In this document: in pieces, positions 42,273 through 53,085 of the stretch
How the letters are laid out: every line of letters begins with the position of its first letter
How positions within the stretch are numbered: the first letter of the stretch is position 1
Assembly (NCBI RefSeq): GCF_028816455.1
Contig: NZ_CP118246.1
Span: forward strand, 2,556,501-2,620,500
Origin: Devosia algicola
GTDB lineage: Bacteria > Pseudomonadota > Alphaproteobacteria > Rhizobiales > Devosiaceae
Length of the DNA: 64,000 nucleotides
Direction of reading: 5' to 3'
Program-made: the position numbers and the translations under genes
The notes under the pieces: model-generated
Seen by the model: the letters and a program-made list of their open reading frames with translations, nothing else
The model's database searches: none
What the model was told of the DNA's origin: nothing

Positions 42273-43103
42273 TCACGCCGCTGCCAGATGCCGCTCGCGA
42301 CGAATTACTTCCGTCGCCAGACGCAGATAGGCCTGACTTCCCGCGCATTTCAGGTCATAAAGCAAGGCTGGCTTGCCATAAGAAGGTGCCTCGCTCAGCC
42401 GCACGTTACGCGGAATCACCGTGTCATATACCAGATCACCCATTTCCTGTCGCACGTCCTGCAAGACCTGTTCGGAGAGATTGTTGCGCTTGTCAAACAT
42501 GGTCATGACGACGCCCTGAATGGAAAGCCTCGGATTGAGCGTTGATCGTATTTGCTCAATCGTTTGCAGCAGTTGACTCAAGCCTTCCAGCGCAAAAAAC
42601 TCGCACTGCAACGGCACAAGCACGGCGTCGGCAGCGACTAACGAGTTGACGGTCAACAAGTTGAGTGAGGGCGGGCAATCAATCAGCACATAACTGACCG
42701 GCTTGTCGTTGATTGACAATTCATCCACGGCCTTGAAGGCATTGCGAAGTTTGAATGCACGATCCGCCTGGCTGGCAATTGTCAATTCAACGCCCAACAA
42801 GTCCATGGTTGAGGGAATAATCGCAACATTGGGAACACTTGTCATCACCGCCGCGTCGGCGACCCTGGTTTCACCCAACAGCAAGTCATAGGCCGAAATT
42901 TCGCGGTCAACCCGTGATATCCCCAATCCCGTAGACGCATTGCCCTGCGGGTCCAGATCAACAATCAAAACACGCTCACCAATCGCCGCCAACGCAGTTG
43001 CCAGATTGATCGCTGTGGTGGTTTTCCCTACACCACCCTTCTGATTGGCCAGTGTCAATATACGCGGAGCCAAGTCGGCCTCCAAAGCTGTTGCCGCAAA
43101 CAT
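42273..43103 (-). CDS. parA: Chromosome-partitioning ATPase ParA
   Basis: 276-aa Walker-type ATPase that moves ParB-bound origins. The deviant Walker A reads LANQKGGVGKTTTAINLA, with Walker B YVLIDCPPSLNLLTVNS. Upstream is rsmG and downstream parB, the classical rsmG-parA-parB operon; the start at 43103 abuts the rsmG stop. Confidence 0.96.
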   Translation of the reverse strand: MFAATALEADLAPRILTLANQKGGVGKTTTAINLATALAAIGERVLIVDLDPQGNASTGLGISRVDREISAYDLLLGETRVADAAVMTSVPNVAIIPSTMDLLGVELTIASQADRAFKLRNAFKAVDELSINDKPVSYVLIDCPPSLNLLTVNSLVAADAVLVPLQCEFFALEGLSQLLQTIEQIRSTLNPRLSIQGVVMTMFDKRNNLSEQVLQDVRQEMGDLVYDTVIPRNVRLSEAPSYGKPALLYDLKCAGSQAYLRLATEVIRRERHLAAA

Positions 43104-43751
43104 TTATTTCGAAACCAGATTACTCAGTGCGAGCAGCACACCGTCTTCGGCGGTGTCGCTATTGGTTGATAACACGTTAAAGCGCCATTTAGCACCCGCC
43201 TCAGCGAGTTCTTCAACATGTTCCCGACCTTTGTGCAAGATTGCACGGGTGTGTGCGCCAAAAAACGGCGCGATCATGCCGCAAAGCTGAGGAAGCGGGG
43301 CCAATGCCCGAGAGGTAATCACGTCAAATGCTGGCGTTTCACGTGAATCAATCTCCTCACTCCGCCGACCATCGACTTGAACCGCAAGCCCAAGCTCTCG
43401 CGCCACCGTTCGCAAGAAACTGACTTTTCGCCCGTTCGGCTCGATCAGCAGAAACGTCGCCCCAGTACCTTTTAATGCGATAGCCATCGGTAGCGCCGGA
43501 AACCCGCCACCGCTGCCCAGATCAAGAAATTGGCGATCCGTCGGCAATAGCAGCGAGAGTATTTGTAGACTGTCGAGAAAGTGTCGCGACCAAATGGTAG
43601 TCAGTGTTTCACGTGAAACAAGATTCTGAATTCGTTGCCACTTTCTCAGGAGTTCAGAATAGGATTCTAAATCCGCAAGGATAGAGTCGTGAGGACGGAC
43701 GCAGTCCCTTAAATGGGCCTTGAGTTGAGCCGATTCGGCAGCCCCTATCAT
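43104..43751 (-). CDS. rsmG: 16S rRNA m7G527 methyltransferase RsmG
   Basis: 215-aa SAM-dependent methyltransferase with the motif I region FLDLGSGGGFPALPMAIAL and LLIEPNGRKVSFLRTV. Its ATG overlaps the mnmG stop on the minus strand (TGATG). Two parS sequences lie inside its coding sequence, at 43335 and 43605, within otherwise normal protein text (ETLTTIW, RETPAFDVITS regions). Confidence 0.95.
   Translation of the reverse strand: MIGAAESAQLKAHLRDCVRPHDSILADLESYSELLRKWQRIQNLVSRETLTTIWSRHFLDSLQILSLLLPTDRQFLDLGSGGGFPALPMAIALKGTGATFLLIEPNGRKVSFLRTVARELGLAVQVDGRRSEEIDSRETPAFDVITSRALAPLPQLCGMIAPFFGAHTRAILHKGREHVEELAEAGAKWRFNVLSTNSDTAEDGVLLALSNLVSK
43335..43350. promoter_or_regulatory. parS-like site 2, within rsmG
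   Basis: CGTTTCACGTGAATCA matches the parS consensus at 14 of 16 bases and keeps TTTCACGTGAA. Confidence 0.7.
43605..43620. promoter_or_regulatory. parS site 3, perfect consensus, within rsmG
   Basis: TGTTTCACGTGAAACA is identical to the ParB consensus. About 6.4 kb from the proposed origin. Confidence 0.97.
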
Positions 43752-45615
43752 CACGCAGACTTTCGCGCCGTACCACGACGGATCACCGCCAATAGCAAGG
43801 TAATTGCCGCTGGCGTCATACCGTCAATCGCTTGGGCATGAGCAATGGTGCGGGAGAAAACTGTCGCAACTTCTGGCGGATCTCAATAGACAGCCCGCCA
43901 ATAGCCTCATAGTCCACCCACTCGGGAATGGCGCGGCCCTCGTCGCGCTGCACCGCCGCTATATCAGCCGCTTGCCGGTCCAGATAGACAGCATACTGCG
44001 CGTCCACCAATAGTTGATCAAGATATTGCGGTGCAATATCAGATATTTGCGGAAAAAGAACTTTCACCGCCTCGACGTCAATATTGGGATAGGACAATAG
44101 ATCAAATGCCGTGCGCCGCTTACCATCAGCATTGAGCGACACTCCCGCCCTGCTCGCCGCGCTCGGCGTAATACTCAGCGCATTGAGTAATTGCCGCCCG
44201 GCATCCAGTTTCTCGGCTTTTTCGCGATATAGGCTCGCCACGATAGTCGCCGACCAGTCCGGTGTCGATTCCAATCTGGGTCAAACGTTGGTCGGCATTG
44301 TCGGCCCGCAGATGCAGCCGAAACTCGGCACGAGAGGTAAACATGCGATAAGGTTCGGAAACGCCGCGCGTCACCAGATCGTCAACCATGACACCGATAT
44401 AGCTTTGCGTGCGTGACAGAATAAGCTCTAATTCACCCTTGGCGGCCAATGCCGCGTTGGCGCCAGCGAGTAGACCCTGTGCCCCTGCCTCCTCATAACC
44501 GGTTGTGCCGTTGATTTGTCCGGCAAGATAGAGACCCGGTAAACGCTTTAGTTCGAGCGTATGTCGTAGGCTCACGTGGATCCACATGATCATACTCAAT
44601 TGCGTATCCGGACCGGACGATCCGTACACCCCCAACCCCGGCATTGATTGCAGGAACGCGAGGCTGAACGTCGGCAGGCAGGGATGTTGAGAGACCATTG
44701 GGATAGATCGTCGGATCGTCCAGTCCTTCAGGTTCAAGAAAAATCTGGTGGCTATCACGATCGGCAAAGCGAACAATCTTGTCTTCAATAGAGGGACAAT
44801 ATCTTGGCCCACGACTTTGAATTCTGCCGGAGTACATGGCAGAACGATGTATATTGTCGGCGATAATCCGATGCGTTTCCGCGGTGGTCCTGGTAACAAA
44901 GCAACTAACTTGCGGGTTCGTGATGCAATCAGTGAGGGCGGAAAACGGTTCCGGCGGCTGGTCACCACGCTGTTCATCGAGCACTGCATAATCGATACTG
45001 GTGCCATCAAGTCGCGCCGGTGTGCCGGTCTTTAAACGTCCCAACTGAAGGCCTAGAACCTCCAGTCGGCGGGACAGGCCCAGCACCGGTTTTTCACCCA
45101 CGCGCCCAGCCGGGATTGTTTCCTCGCCACGATGGATCAGACCGCGCAAAAAAGTACCAGTAGTCAGCACCACCGCATGGGTAGTCAGTAGACGACCGTC
45201 CAACAACGACACGCCGGACACAACACCGTCGTCGACCTTCAAATCGTCGACTTCGCCTTCAATGACGTCAAGGTATGGCTGCGCCGCTATAGCTTTTTGC
45301 ATCGCCTGCCGGTAGAGCTTTCGATCGGCCTGCGCACGCGGACCACGCACCGCCGGGCCTTTGCGACGATTGAGTACGCGAAACTGAATGCCGGCAGCGT
45401 CGGCAATCCGACCCATTAGGCCATCCAGGGCATCTATTTCCCGAACCAGATGACCTTTTCCCAGACCGCCAATGGCCGGGTTGCAGGCTCATCTCGCCTA
45501 TTGTTGCGAATTTGTGGGTGATCAGCGCTGTGGGTACACCGAGGCGTGCAGACGCCGCAGCGGCTTCGCATCCAGCGTGACCACCACCCACAACGATGAC
45601 GGCATAGTCAGTCAT
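43751..45615 (-). CDS. mnmG: tRNA uridine-5-carboxymethylaminomethyl modification enzyme MnmG (four extra, two missing bases)
   Basis: FAD enzyme that with MnmE modifies the wobble uridine of tRNAs. Corrected length 620 aa. Starts [20 protein letters not shown]; the corrected join [18 protein letters not shown] restores the conserved cysteine-containing loop. Extra bases at 45487, 44663, 44570 and 44233 all sit in GAGCT sites (other joins [40 protein letters not shown]). One base is missing in the five-C run 44629-44633 and one A near 43849 (ending [19 protein letters not shown]). The densest cluster of frame breaks in the window. Confidence 0.93.
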
Positions 45616-45649
45616 GACATTATTCCTGTGAGCCGCCTATTTAGAGCAA

Positions 45650-45665
45650 TGTTTCACGTGAATCA
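45650..45665. promoter_or_regulatory. parS site 4, mnmG-mnmE gap
   Basis: TGTTTCACGTGAATCA differs from consensus at one position. Confidence 0.9.
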
Positions 45666-45686
45666 ATTTCTTTGCGTCACACGCAA

Positions 45687-45702
45687 TGTTTCACGTGAGT
45701 CA
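45687..45702. promoter_or_regulatory. parS-like site 5, at the mnmE stop
   Basis: TGTTTCACGTGAGTCA has two mismatches. It lies 21 bases from site 4 and its last bases form the mnmE stop codon on the minus strand. Confidence 0.8.
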
Positions 45703-46993
45703 TTTCCCGATGCAAAAGCTGGAAAACAACCGATCCAGCACGTGTTCGGCATCAATTTTGCCAATAAGTCGTTCAAGGGCCTGCGAACTGAGGCGCAGTG
45801 ATTCGGCTGCAAGTTCTGGCGCGTCAAGATGAGCGAGTGACTTCGTCAAACCGTCAATGCCGTGCTCAAGTGCCGCCCGGTCTCGCTCACGACTTACCAA
45901 AACCGGTTCACCAACACCCGCCACCTCTTTAGCGAATTTAGACAGCTGCAGTTTTAGGCTCGACCATGCCATCACCGCTTGTCGCCGACGTATGGAGCAT
46001 AGCAGGCTCAACGCGACCCAAATCAGACTTGGTGGCAACAGTCCAAATGGGTCCTTCAGTGGCAGGCGCTGCGGCGTCATGTTGATCGGGTGCCACCAGC
46101 CACAGCGTCAAGTCGGCCCGAGCTATCTCTGCACGCGCGCGTCTAACACCTTCAGCCTCGGCTAGACTGGTGGTATCTCGCAATCCTGCCAAATCCAGTA
46201 GCACTATTAACTGTCCGTCAATATCGAGCGGCACCTCACGGACATCGCGCGTCGTCCCCGCCTCGGCGGTGACTATGGCAACCTCGGAGTTCGCCAGTGC
46301 ATTAAGAAGGCTGGATTTTCCTGCATTTGGCGCCCCCGCCATGGCCACGCGTAATCCCTCCCTAACGATACGCCCGCGCGCTACGCCCTCGAGCGCGAAT
46401 TCCAACTCCTGGCGCAACGTAATGATCTGGGTTGCAAAATTGTCGGGCAAAGCGCCGACGTCGCCCTCATCTGAAAAATCAAGTTGGGCTTCGATTTCGG
46501 CGCGCAGGCCAAGAATTTGATTGAGCCAGGCCGCAATCTTGTCGCTCAACCCACCTTCGAATCGCGCCAGCGCCTGGCGGTGTTGGTTTTCCGTCTCCGC
46601 ATTGAGCAGATCGCCCAGCCCCTCAACGGCCACCAGATCCAGCTTACCGTTTTCGAATGCTCGCTGGGTAAACTCGCCGGCATCTGCAAAGCGCGCTCCA
46701 AGCGCTGTCAATTTTCGCAGAATGGCGCGCACGCCAGCTGGCGATCCATGCACCTGTAGCTCGGCGCAATCCTCACCGGTAAAACTATGAGGTCCCGGAA
46801 AATAGACCACCAGTCCACGATCCAACAGAGTGTCAGCACCAATCGCCCGTAGCACCATCTGGCGCGGCTTGGGCACCTCACCAATCAGTTTTTCGAGAAG
46901 AGAGTGTGTCCGCGGCCCCGACAGTCGAATAACCGCGACACCTGACGGTAGTGCACCAGAGGATAGTGCCGCAATTGTATCGTCAGGACGCAT
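45700..46993 (-). CDS. mnmE: tRNA modification GTPase MnmE (one extra base)
   Basis: 430-aa partner of MnmG. N-terminal folate-binding domain ([20 protein letters not shown]), G domain with P-loop [16 protein letters not shown] and [23 protein letters not shown], and the C-terminal CIGK motif (SSFCIGK) with the catalytic cysteine. An extra base at 45958 changes GTCGAGCTAAAA to GTCGAGCCTAAAA; the corrected join is [15 protein letters not shown]. Neighbours mnmG and rho are on the same strand. Confidence 0.95.
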
Positions 46994-47000
46994 TATTGTG

Positions 47001-48268
47001 TCAGGTATTCATCGAATCGAAGAAGTCGGAGTTTGTTTTAGTTTGGCGAATCTTGTCCATCAAAAATTCCATTGCATCAATAGTACCCATCGGCGTGAGA
47101 ATACGACGCAATACATACATTTTCTTCAAAATGTCGGGTTCTACCAGTAACTCTTCCTTGCGTGTGCCAGACTTGGTGATGTCCAGAGCCGGGAACACGC
47201 GCTTGTCGGCAACCTTGCGGTCAAGAATAATTTCCGAGTTACCTGTGCCTTTGAACTCTTCAAAGATCACTTCGTCCATACGGCTGCCAGTATCAATGAG
47301 CGCCGTTGAAATAATGGTCAGCGATCCGCCGTCCTCGATATTACGCGCCGCACCAAAGAATCGCTTTGGCCGCTGCAGCGCGTTGGCATCAACACCACCG
47401 GTCAAAACCTTGCCCGATGAGGGCACCACAGTATTGTACGCACGACCCAGTCGGGTGATGGAGTCAAGCAGAATGACCACGTCCCGCTTGTGCTCGACCA
47501 ATCGCTTGGCTTTTTCGATAACCATTTCAGCGACTTGAACATGCCGACTGGCCGGTTCGTCAAAGGTTGAGGAGATAACCTCGCCCTTGACCGATCGCTG
47601 CATGTCTGTAACTTCCTCGGGCCGTTCATCGATTAGCAGAACGATAAGATAGCATTCGGGATGATTGGTGGCGATTGATTGTGCAATATTTTGCAACAAT
47701 ACCGTTTTACCCGTGCGTGGAGGCGCAACGATCAAGGCGCGCTGTCCTTTGCCCAGGGGTGCAACCAGATCGAGTATTCGCGCACTACGATCCTTGAGTG
47801 TCGGATCGGGCAATTCCATCTGTAATCGCTCTTCAGGATAGAGCGGTGTCAGATTATCAAAGTTGATCTTGTGGCGCACATTCTCCGGGTCTTCGAAATT
47901 AATCGTATTGACCTTGAGCAGCGCAAAATATCGCTCGCCTTCCTTGGGCGATCGGATCTGCCCCTCAACTGTATCGCCAGTACGCAGCGAAAAACGCCGG
48001 ATTTGGGAGGGGCTGACGTAAATATCGTCCGGCCCTGGCAGATAATTGGCATCAGGCGATCGCAGAAAGCCAAATCCATCAGGCAGGACCTCGACCACAC
48101 CCTCGCCGGTGATGTCGACATCCTTGTCGGCAAGGCTCCTTGAGGATTGCAAACATCAGTTCCTGTTTGCGCATGGTCGAGGCATTCTCGACCTCGTGTT
48201 CTTCGGCAAATACCAACAGTTCGGCTGGTGTCTTGGCCTTAAGGCTCGCTGAGCTTCATATTCTGCAT
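47001..48268 (-). CDS. rho: Transcription termination factor Rho (two extra bases)
   Basis: Hexameric RNA helicase ending transcription, exactly 421 aa after correction, a usual length. The RNA-binding cold-shock domain includes [21 protein letters not shown]-loop is [15 protein letters not shown]; the Q-loop region is [13 protein letters not shown]. Extra bases at 48135 (AAGGAGCTTGCC) and 48244 (AGCGAGCTTAAG) break the N-terminus; corrected text is [17 protein letters not shown] and [15 protein letters not shown]. Without correction the protein would lack its N-terminal domain. Confidence 0.95.
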
Positions 48269-48426
48269 GTGGAGGATGACCCTTTAGGGAAATCAGAGTG
48301 AGGCGGGAATTATTGAAGGAGGGATAGCACCGCGACGGTGATCAGGATTGATCGAACACTATGGATGCGATGCACTCCCATAACGCGAAGCGATCCGCGA
48401 TTCAAGATTGAAACCGGAAAAGCCGC

Positions 48427-48442
48427 CGATTCACGTGAAACA
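48427..48442. promoter_or_regulatory. parS-like site 6, rho-hemJ gap
   Basis: CGATTCACGTGAAACA has two mismatches from consensus and lies just past the hemJ stop. Confidence 0.7.
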
Positions 48443-48444
48443 GC

Positions 48445-48867
48445 CTAAAATGGCCGCACGATGACCATGATGACGATAATGATCATCGCGACGGTCGGCA
48501 CTTCATTGATCAGGCGAAAATATTTGGCCGGCTTTTGGTTCGCATCCTTGGCGAATCGCTTGAAATGACCAGCCAGATGGCCGTGAAAAGCTGAAAGTAC
48601 CAGGACGAAAAACGCCTTGACCCAGGGCCAGCCCTGCGACCAGTCGATAAAACCCGCAGCAATCATCCACAGCCCGAAAATAAACGTCGCGATCATCGCC
48701 GGATTGATGATGCCGCGCAAAAGGCGCCGCTCCATGATCTTGAAGGTCTCCGACTGTACAGAGCCGATTTCTGCATCCGCGTGATAGACAAAAAGTCGTG
48801 GCAAATAGAGCATCCCCGCCATCCAGGCAATGACCGAGATCACATGCGCCGCCTTGACCCATTCCAT
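48445..48867 (-). CDS. hemJ: Protoporphyrinogen IX oxidase HemJ
   Basis: 140-aa inner-membrane haem-biosynthesis oxidase with four helices. Typical features are the early histidine in WVKAAHVISVIAWMAGMLYL, LPRLFVYHADAEIGS, and RLINEVPTVAMIIIVIMVIV with the conserved asparagine-glutamate-proline. It sits 5 bases after hemE on the same strand, a haem pair. Confidence 0.94.
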   Translation of the reverse strand: MEWVKAAHVISVIAWMAGMLYLPRLFVYHADAEIGSVQSETFKIMERRLLRGIINPAMIATFIFGLWMIAAGFIDWSQGWPWVKAFFVLVLSAFHGHLAGHFKRFAKDANQKPAKYFRLINEVPTVAMIIIVIMVIVRPF

Positions 48868-48871
48868 GGCT

Positions 48872-49909
48872 TTATCCTTTTTTGACCAGTTCGACTAACC
48901 GCGCCACATGCTCGATCGGCGTTTGTGGAACAATGCCATGACCCAGATTGAATATGTGCGGACGTTGGGAAAAGCCTTCGATAATATCGAGGGCCCGCGC
49001 CTCCATCTGCTCACCGCCGACAACCAGCCTGAGCGGGTCAAGATTACCTTGAACCCCGAAATTGCCCGGCAACACCGCATTGGCAAAGGCCAACGGCGTA
49101 GCGTAATCAAGTCCCACTATGTTGACTTTGGTGGCATCGACATAAGCTCTGATCATCCCGCCCGCACCGCGCGGAAAACCAATGATTGGTGCATTCGGTA
49201 TCCGTTGGCGCAAACCCTCGATTATGCGCCGGTTTGGCTCAATGACATGGCGCGCAAACGCCAGGCTCATCAAGATTTAGCGCCCAGGCTCTCAAACAAT
49301 TGCACCACATCGGCGCCGGCTTTGAACTGCGCTTCAAGATAATCGATGCTGACCCTCACCAGCATATCGAGCAGTTTGGCAAAGGCGTCAGGATGCTGAA
49401 GGGCAAACAATCGCGCAATAGCCTGGTCGGGTGATCCGCGGCCGCCCAGCATATAGGTAGCCACAGTCCAGGGAGAGCCACAGAAGCCGATCAGGGTCGT
49501 TTCGGGCGCCAGTGTGCTGCGCAACCGGCCAAGCGTCTCAAAAACCGGGCTTAGATGCTCGAGCAGCCGTTCGGGTCGCAGTCGAGCCAGTGTTTCAACA
49601 CCCAATGGTTCAAGGACTGGTCCTTCACCCTCGGCGAACCGTACCGACTGGCCCAATGCATCGGGAATAACCAGAATGTCCGAAAACAGAATGGCGGCGT
49701 CCAGATCAAACCGCCGTAGCGGCTGCAAAGCTCACCTCAACGGCTAGGTCAGGCGTATAGCACAGATCAAGGAACCCTTTGGAGCGGGCGCGCGTTTCAC
49801 GATATTCAGGCAGATAACGGCCCGCCTGACGCATGATCCAGATCGGTGGCCGTTCCTGTCGCTGGCCGAGCACCGTGGCAAGCAACGGCTTATGGACCGC
49901 AGCGCTCAT
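48872..49909 (-). CDS. hemE: Uroporphyrinogen decarboxylase (three extra bases)
   Basis: 344 aa after correction. It converts uroporphyrinogen III to coproporphyrinogen III. Signature [20 protein letters not shown] and [15 protein letters not shown] are clear. Extra bases at 49265 and 49288 lie in GAGCT sites (corrected VQLFESWALNLDELAFARHV); a third, an extra A in 49727-49729, adjoins AGCTC but not in its centre (corrected [16 protein letters not shown]). It forms the left border of the origin region, as in Caulobacter. Confidence 0.94.
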
Positions 49910-50040
49910 GAAAACCGACCCTTCAAAATCCTATTAAAGAGTCTTTCTTTCTTTATCTTTATTATCATGGATGTGTTTTGCCCCAATTCACGCCTCTTAA
50001 CAATCTGACCCTGTCGCGACACAAGGGCACAGCACTATGG

Positions 50041-50112
50041 TTAACCGGGTGTTAACAACGCCGGCGAGGCTGTGGGTTAATAGAACGTTAAGACAGGTTA
50101 ACGAAGCGTTAA
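50041..50112. promoter_or_regulatory. Triple CtrA binding-box array in oriC
   Basis: Three TTAA-N7-TTAA elements with exact seven-base spacers: 50041-50055 (TTAA CCGGGTG TTAA), 50077-50091 (TTAA TAGAACG TTAA) and 50098-50112 (TTAA CGAAGCG TTAA). A further half-site is at 49997. In Caulobacter, CtrA bound to such boxes silences the origin. Confidence 0.8.
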
Positions 50113-50190
50113 TCGGGTGCTGTTGGCGGCTAAATCGTGCAGGCTCGGCATGTGCATAAACGGCGTACTCTTGCCTTTCCACATTTTGGC

Positions 50191-50199
50191 TTATCCCCA
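50191..50199 (+). promoter_or_regulatory. DnaA-box-like 9-mer
   Basis: TTATCCCCA differs from TTATCCACA at one position. A second, TTTTCCACA, is on the minus strand at 50343-50335. Both lie within the proposed origin. Confidence 0.6.
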
Positions 50200-50346
50200 A
50201 ACCTTTCCCACGTGGTCAACACCGATGCCCCCAGGTTGAATTGTTAACGAATTATGAAGCTGGTCGAATAACTTTGTCCAACTGCAAAATCGACGCCCAA
50301 TAACCACAAACTGGGCTTGAGCTGGGGATGACAGTGTGGAAAACCT

Positions 50347-50962
50347 ATGGCCATGTTGATCCTCGCTTCAAAGAGTAAAACCCGCCAAGCGCTGCTCCGT
50401 CAGGCTGGCTTGAGCTTTACCAGCACACCGGCGACTGTCGACGAGCGGGCACTGGAAACCGAAGCCTTGAACAGTGGCGCCGATGCGCGCGACATTGCCA
50501 GTCTGCTCGCCATCGCCAAAGCCCGCGCGGTCGCCCGGCAAAATCCCGGAGCACTGGTCATTGGTGCCGATCAGACACTGGCACTGGGCAGTGAACTGCT
50601 TCACAAACCGCGCGATCGTGATGATGCCATAGCCCAGGCTCGACCGCCTCGCGGGCAAGACCCATCGCCTGCATGCCGGCATAGCCCTTGTGCGCGATGA
50701 TGCCATTTTGTGGTCAAGCCTTGAAACCGCGGAATTGTCGATGCGGGAATTTTCTGCCGCCGAGCGCGACTTTGTCCTGACCCTTGAGGGCGCCTCGGCG
50801 TTGGAATCGGTGGGCGGGTATCGGCTCGAAGGGCCCTCTATACGATTGTTCGAAGCGGTGTCGGGTGACTATTTCACCATTTTGGGCTTACCCCTGCTAC
50901 CGCTTCTGGCGGCCCTGCGCGCCATTGCACCAGATTGCCTTTTGGAAACCCCAGCGCCGTGA
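50347..50962 (+). CDS. maf: Maf-like nucleotide pyrophosphatase (one extra base)
   Basis: 204 aa after correction. Starts LILASKSKTRQALLRQAGL, the Maf substrate loop, with GALVIGADQTLALG holding the catalytic acid. An extra G at 50638 changes CAGCTCGAC to CAGGCTCGAC; corrected text is IAQLDRLAGKTHRLHAG. The family removes pyrophosphate from non-canonical or uridine-type nucleotides. First gene right of the origin; its stop overlaps aroE (GTGA). Confidence 0.9.
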
Positions 50963-51788
50963 CCACCAAAGCCTTTGTCATTGGCCATCCAATCCGGCAT
51001 TCGCGCTCGCCGATTATTCATGGCCACTGGTTGGATGCGTTTTCGATCGATGGCGCCTATGAGGCAATTGAGGTTGAGCCGACCGCCCTGGATAGCTTTT
51101 TCGAACGGCTTCGGTCGGGCGAATTTGCCGGCGGCAATGTAACCATCCCGCACAAGGAAGCGGTTTTTGTCCTCTGCGATAGTGTTGATCCGTTGGCGCG
51201 CGCCATCGGCGCCGTCAACACGCTGGTTGTCGACAATGGCAAAGTGCATGGCACCAACACCGATTATCTGGGGTTTCTGGGCAATCTTGATGCCGCAGCG
51301 CCTGGATGGTCGGATCATTTAGAGCACGCCATTGTGCTCGGCGCTGGCGGCGCGGCGCGGGCTATTCTGGTGGCGCTGGCCAGTCGAAATATCCCGGCGG
51401 TGCATATTCTTAATCGTACCTTGGCCACCGCTCAAAAACTGGCGGCTGAAATCAAGGGACCATTCCAGAGCCACCCGTTCAATGCCTTTCCCCGGTTGGC
51501 GCCCGAAACCGGTCTTGTTGTCAACACAACCTCCATCGGCATGCATGGAACCGCCTTTGAAGCGCTTGACCTGTCATGGCTGCCCAAGACAGCGCTGGTA
51601 ACCGATATTGTTTATACGCCCCTGGTGCCCCCCTGCTGGCCGACGCACAACGGCTGGGACTGGCGACAGTGGATGGGTTGGGCATGTTGCTGCATCAAGC
51701 GGTGCCCGGCTTTGAGGCCTGGTTTGGCAAGCGGCCGCAGGTCGACGACGCCTTGCGCGACAAGATCGCCGCGACGCTGGAGGTCTGA
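50959..51788 (+). CDS. aroE: Shikimate dehydrogenase (one missing base)
   Basis: 276 aa after correction. Substrate loop [17 protein letters not shown] with the SxS pair, catalytic lysine in [14 protein letters not shown] fold [17 protein letters not shown], and NTTSIGMHG. The six-C run 51628-51633 lacks one C: restoring it gives [21 protein letters not shown]. Without it the frame runs on into coaE and falsely suggests a fused protein. Start is GTG, overlapping maf. Confidence 0.92.
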
Positions 51789-51789
51789 T

Positions 51790-52386
51790 ATGTGGCGCAT
51801 CGGGTTGACTGGATCCATCGCTTCGGGAAAATCAACGATTCTGGATGCTTTTGCGGCACTGGATGTGCCGGTATTTTCGGCAGACCGCGCTGTTCACGAT
51901 CTCTATGCCGGACCAGCAGTTGCCGAGGTCGCCAAACTCTTTCCCGACGCCATAATCAACGGCATCGTTGACCGACAAACACTCGGCGCCGAACTGACAA
52001 AAGACCCACAGCGGCTGGAAGCTTTGGAGGCACTGATTCATCCGATGGTGCGAGAGCGCATTGCGGAGTTTTTCGAGAAGGCCGCGAGCGATGGTGCAGC
52101 CTTGGCTGTGGTCGAAGTGCCGCTGCTGTTTGAATCGGGCCACGATTACGGTTTTGATGCTATCGCGGTGACGCTAGTGGACGCGGTGACGCAGCGCCAG
52201 CGCGCGTTGGCCCGTCCCGGTATGACCGTGGAAAAGCCCGACGCTATCCTTGCTCGTCAGCTGCCGCAGGCCCAAAAGAGAGAACGTGCCACCTATTTGT
52301 TTGATAGTGCTGGCACGATCAAGCAAAATCAGGAAATGGTCGCGGCCCTGGTCGCCGCGATCCGGGCACGTCAGGCAAAGCCATGA
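51790..52386 (+). CDS. coaE: Dephospho-CoA kinase
   Basis: 198-aa final enzyme of coenzyme A synthesis. P-loop LTGSIASGKSTILDAF near residue 8, FSADRAVHDLY, and VVEVPLLFESGHD. It starts one base after the aroE stop and its own stop overlaps the dnaQ ATG (ATGA). The order aroE-coaE-dnaQ-secB next to the origin is widespread in rhizobia. Confidence 0.95.
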   Translation: MWRIGLTGSIASGKSTILDAFAALDVPVFSADRAVHDLYAGPAVAEVAKLFPDAIINGIVDRQTLGAELTKDPQRLEALEALIHPMVRERIAEFFEKAASDGAALAVVEVPLLFESGHDYGFDAIAVTLVDAVTQRQRALARPGMTVEKPDAILARQLPQAQKRERATYLFDSAGTIKQNQEMVAALVAAIRARQAKP

Positions 52387-53080
52387 ACCGGGAAATCGTC
52401 CTCGATACCGAAACCACGGGTCTATCACCCGCCAACGGTGATCGGTTGGTGGAAATTGGCTGCGTTGAACTGATCAACCAATTGCCGACCGGCAAGACAT
52501 TTCACAAATACTGCAACCCGCAACGCGACATGCCCGAGGAGGCATTTAGGGTTCATGGACTTTCGGCCGATTTTCTCGCCGACAAGCCGCTGTTTGATGC
52601 CGTCGCTGAAGAATTCCTGCAATTCATCGGTGACGCCACGCTGGTCATTCACAATGCTTCGTTCGACATGGGCTTTCTCAACCATGAAATGGAACGTACA
52701 AAGCGCCCCTCATTACCCAACGATGTCGTTGATACGGTGACACTGGCCCGCCAGGTTCACCCCGGTGCCCGGGTCAGCCTTGACGCCTTGTGCAAACTTT
52801 ACGGCATAGACAATTCACGTCGCACCCTGCACGGGGCGTTACTCGACAGTGAAATCCTAGCTGAGGTCTATCTCGAACTTCGTGGCGGACGGCAGGGTGG
52901 GTTTGCCCTGAATGCGCAAACGACCGTGTCTGCCGCCGAAGCCGTCGCCAATATTGCTGTGGCCGCCCGGCGCCCGACGCCGTTGCCGCCGCGCCTGACG
53001 CCAGTCGAAGAAAAAAACACCAAGCATTGTTGGAAACGCTTGGTGCCGAATCGATCTGGGCCAAGTATGGCGCCAAATAG
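52383..53080 (+). CDS. dnaQ: DNA polymerase III epsilon (proofreading) subunit (one missing base)
   Basis: 232 aa after correction. Exo I reads EIVLDTETTGLSP, Exo II IHNASFDMGFLNHEM, Exo III RTLHGALLDSEILAEVYLEL. The seven-A run 53011-53017 probably lost one A; restored text ends VEEKKHQALLETLGAESIWA then KYGAK, with TAG at 53078. Only the tail after the nuclease domain is affected. Ends 5 bases from the convergent secB. Confidence 0.93.
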
Positions 53081-53085
53081 CGCAA

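Larger units (their letters stand above)
49910..50346. other. Chromosomal origin of replication (oriC) between hemE and maf
   Basis: A 437-base gap flanked by divergent hemE and maf. It holds an AT-rich stretch at about 49930-49968, three spaced CtrA boxes (50041-50112), a DnaA-box-like TTATCCCCA at 50191-50199 and, on the minus strand, TTTTCCACA at 50343-50335. Genes on both sides point away from it, and parS sites cluster around it. The Caulobacter origin lies at the same hemE border. Function is inferred from this combination. Confidence 0.85.

Noticed and set aside
50959..52386. AroE-CoaE fusion protein
   Set aside because: The joined frame arises only because one C is missing in the run at 51628; the intact frames have normal stop and start codons and the correct family ends.
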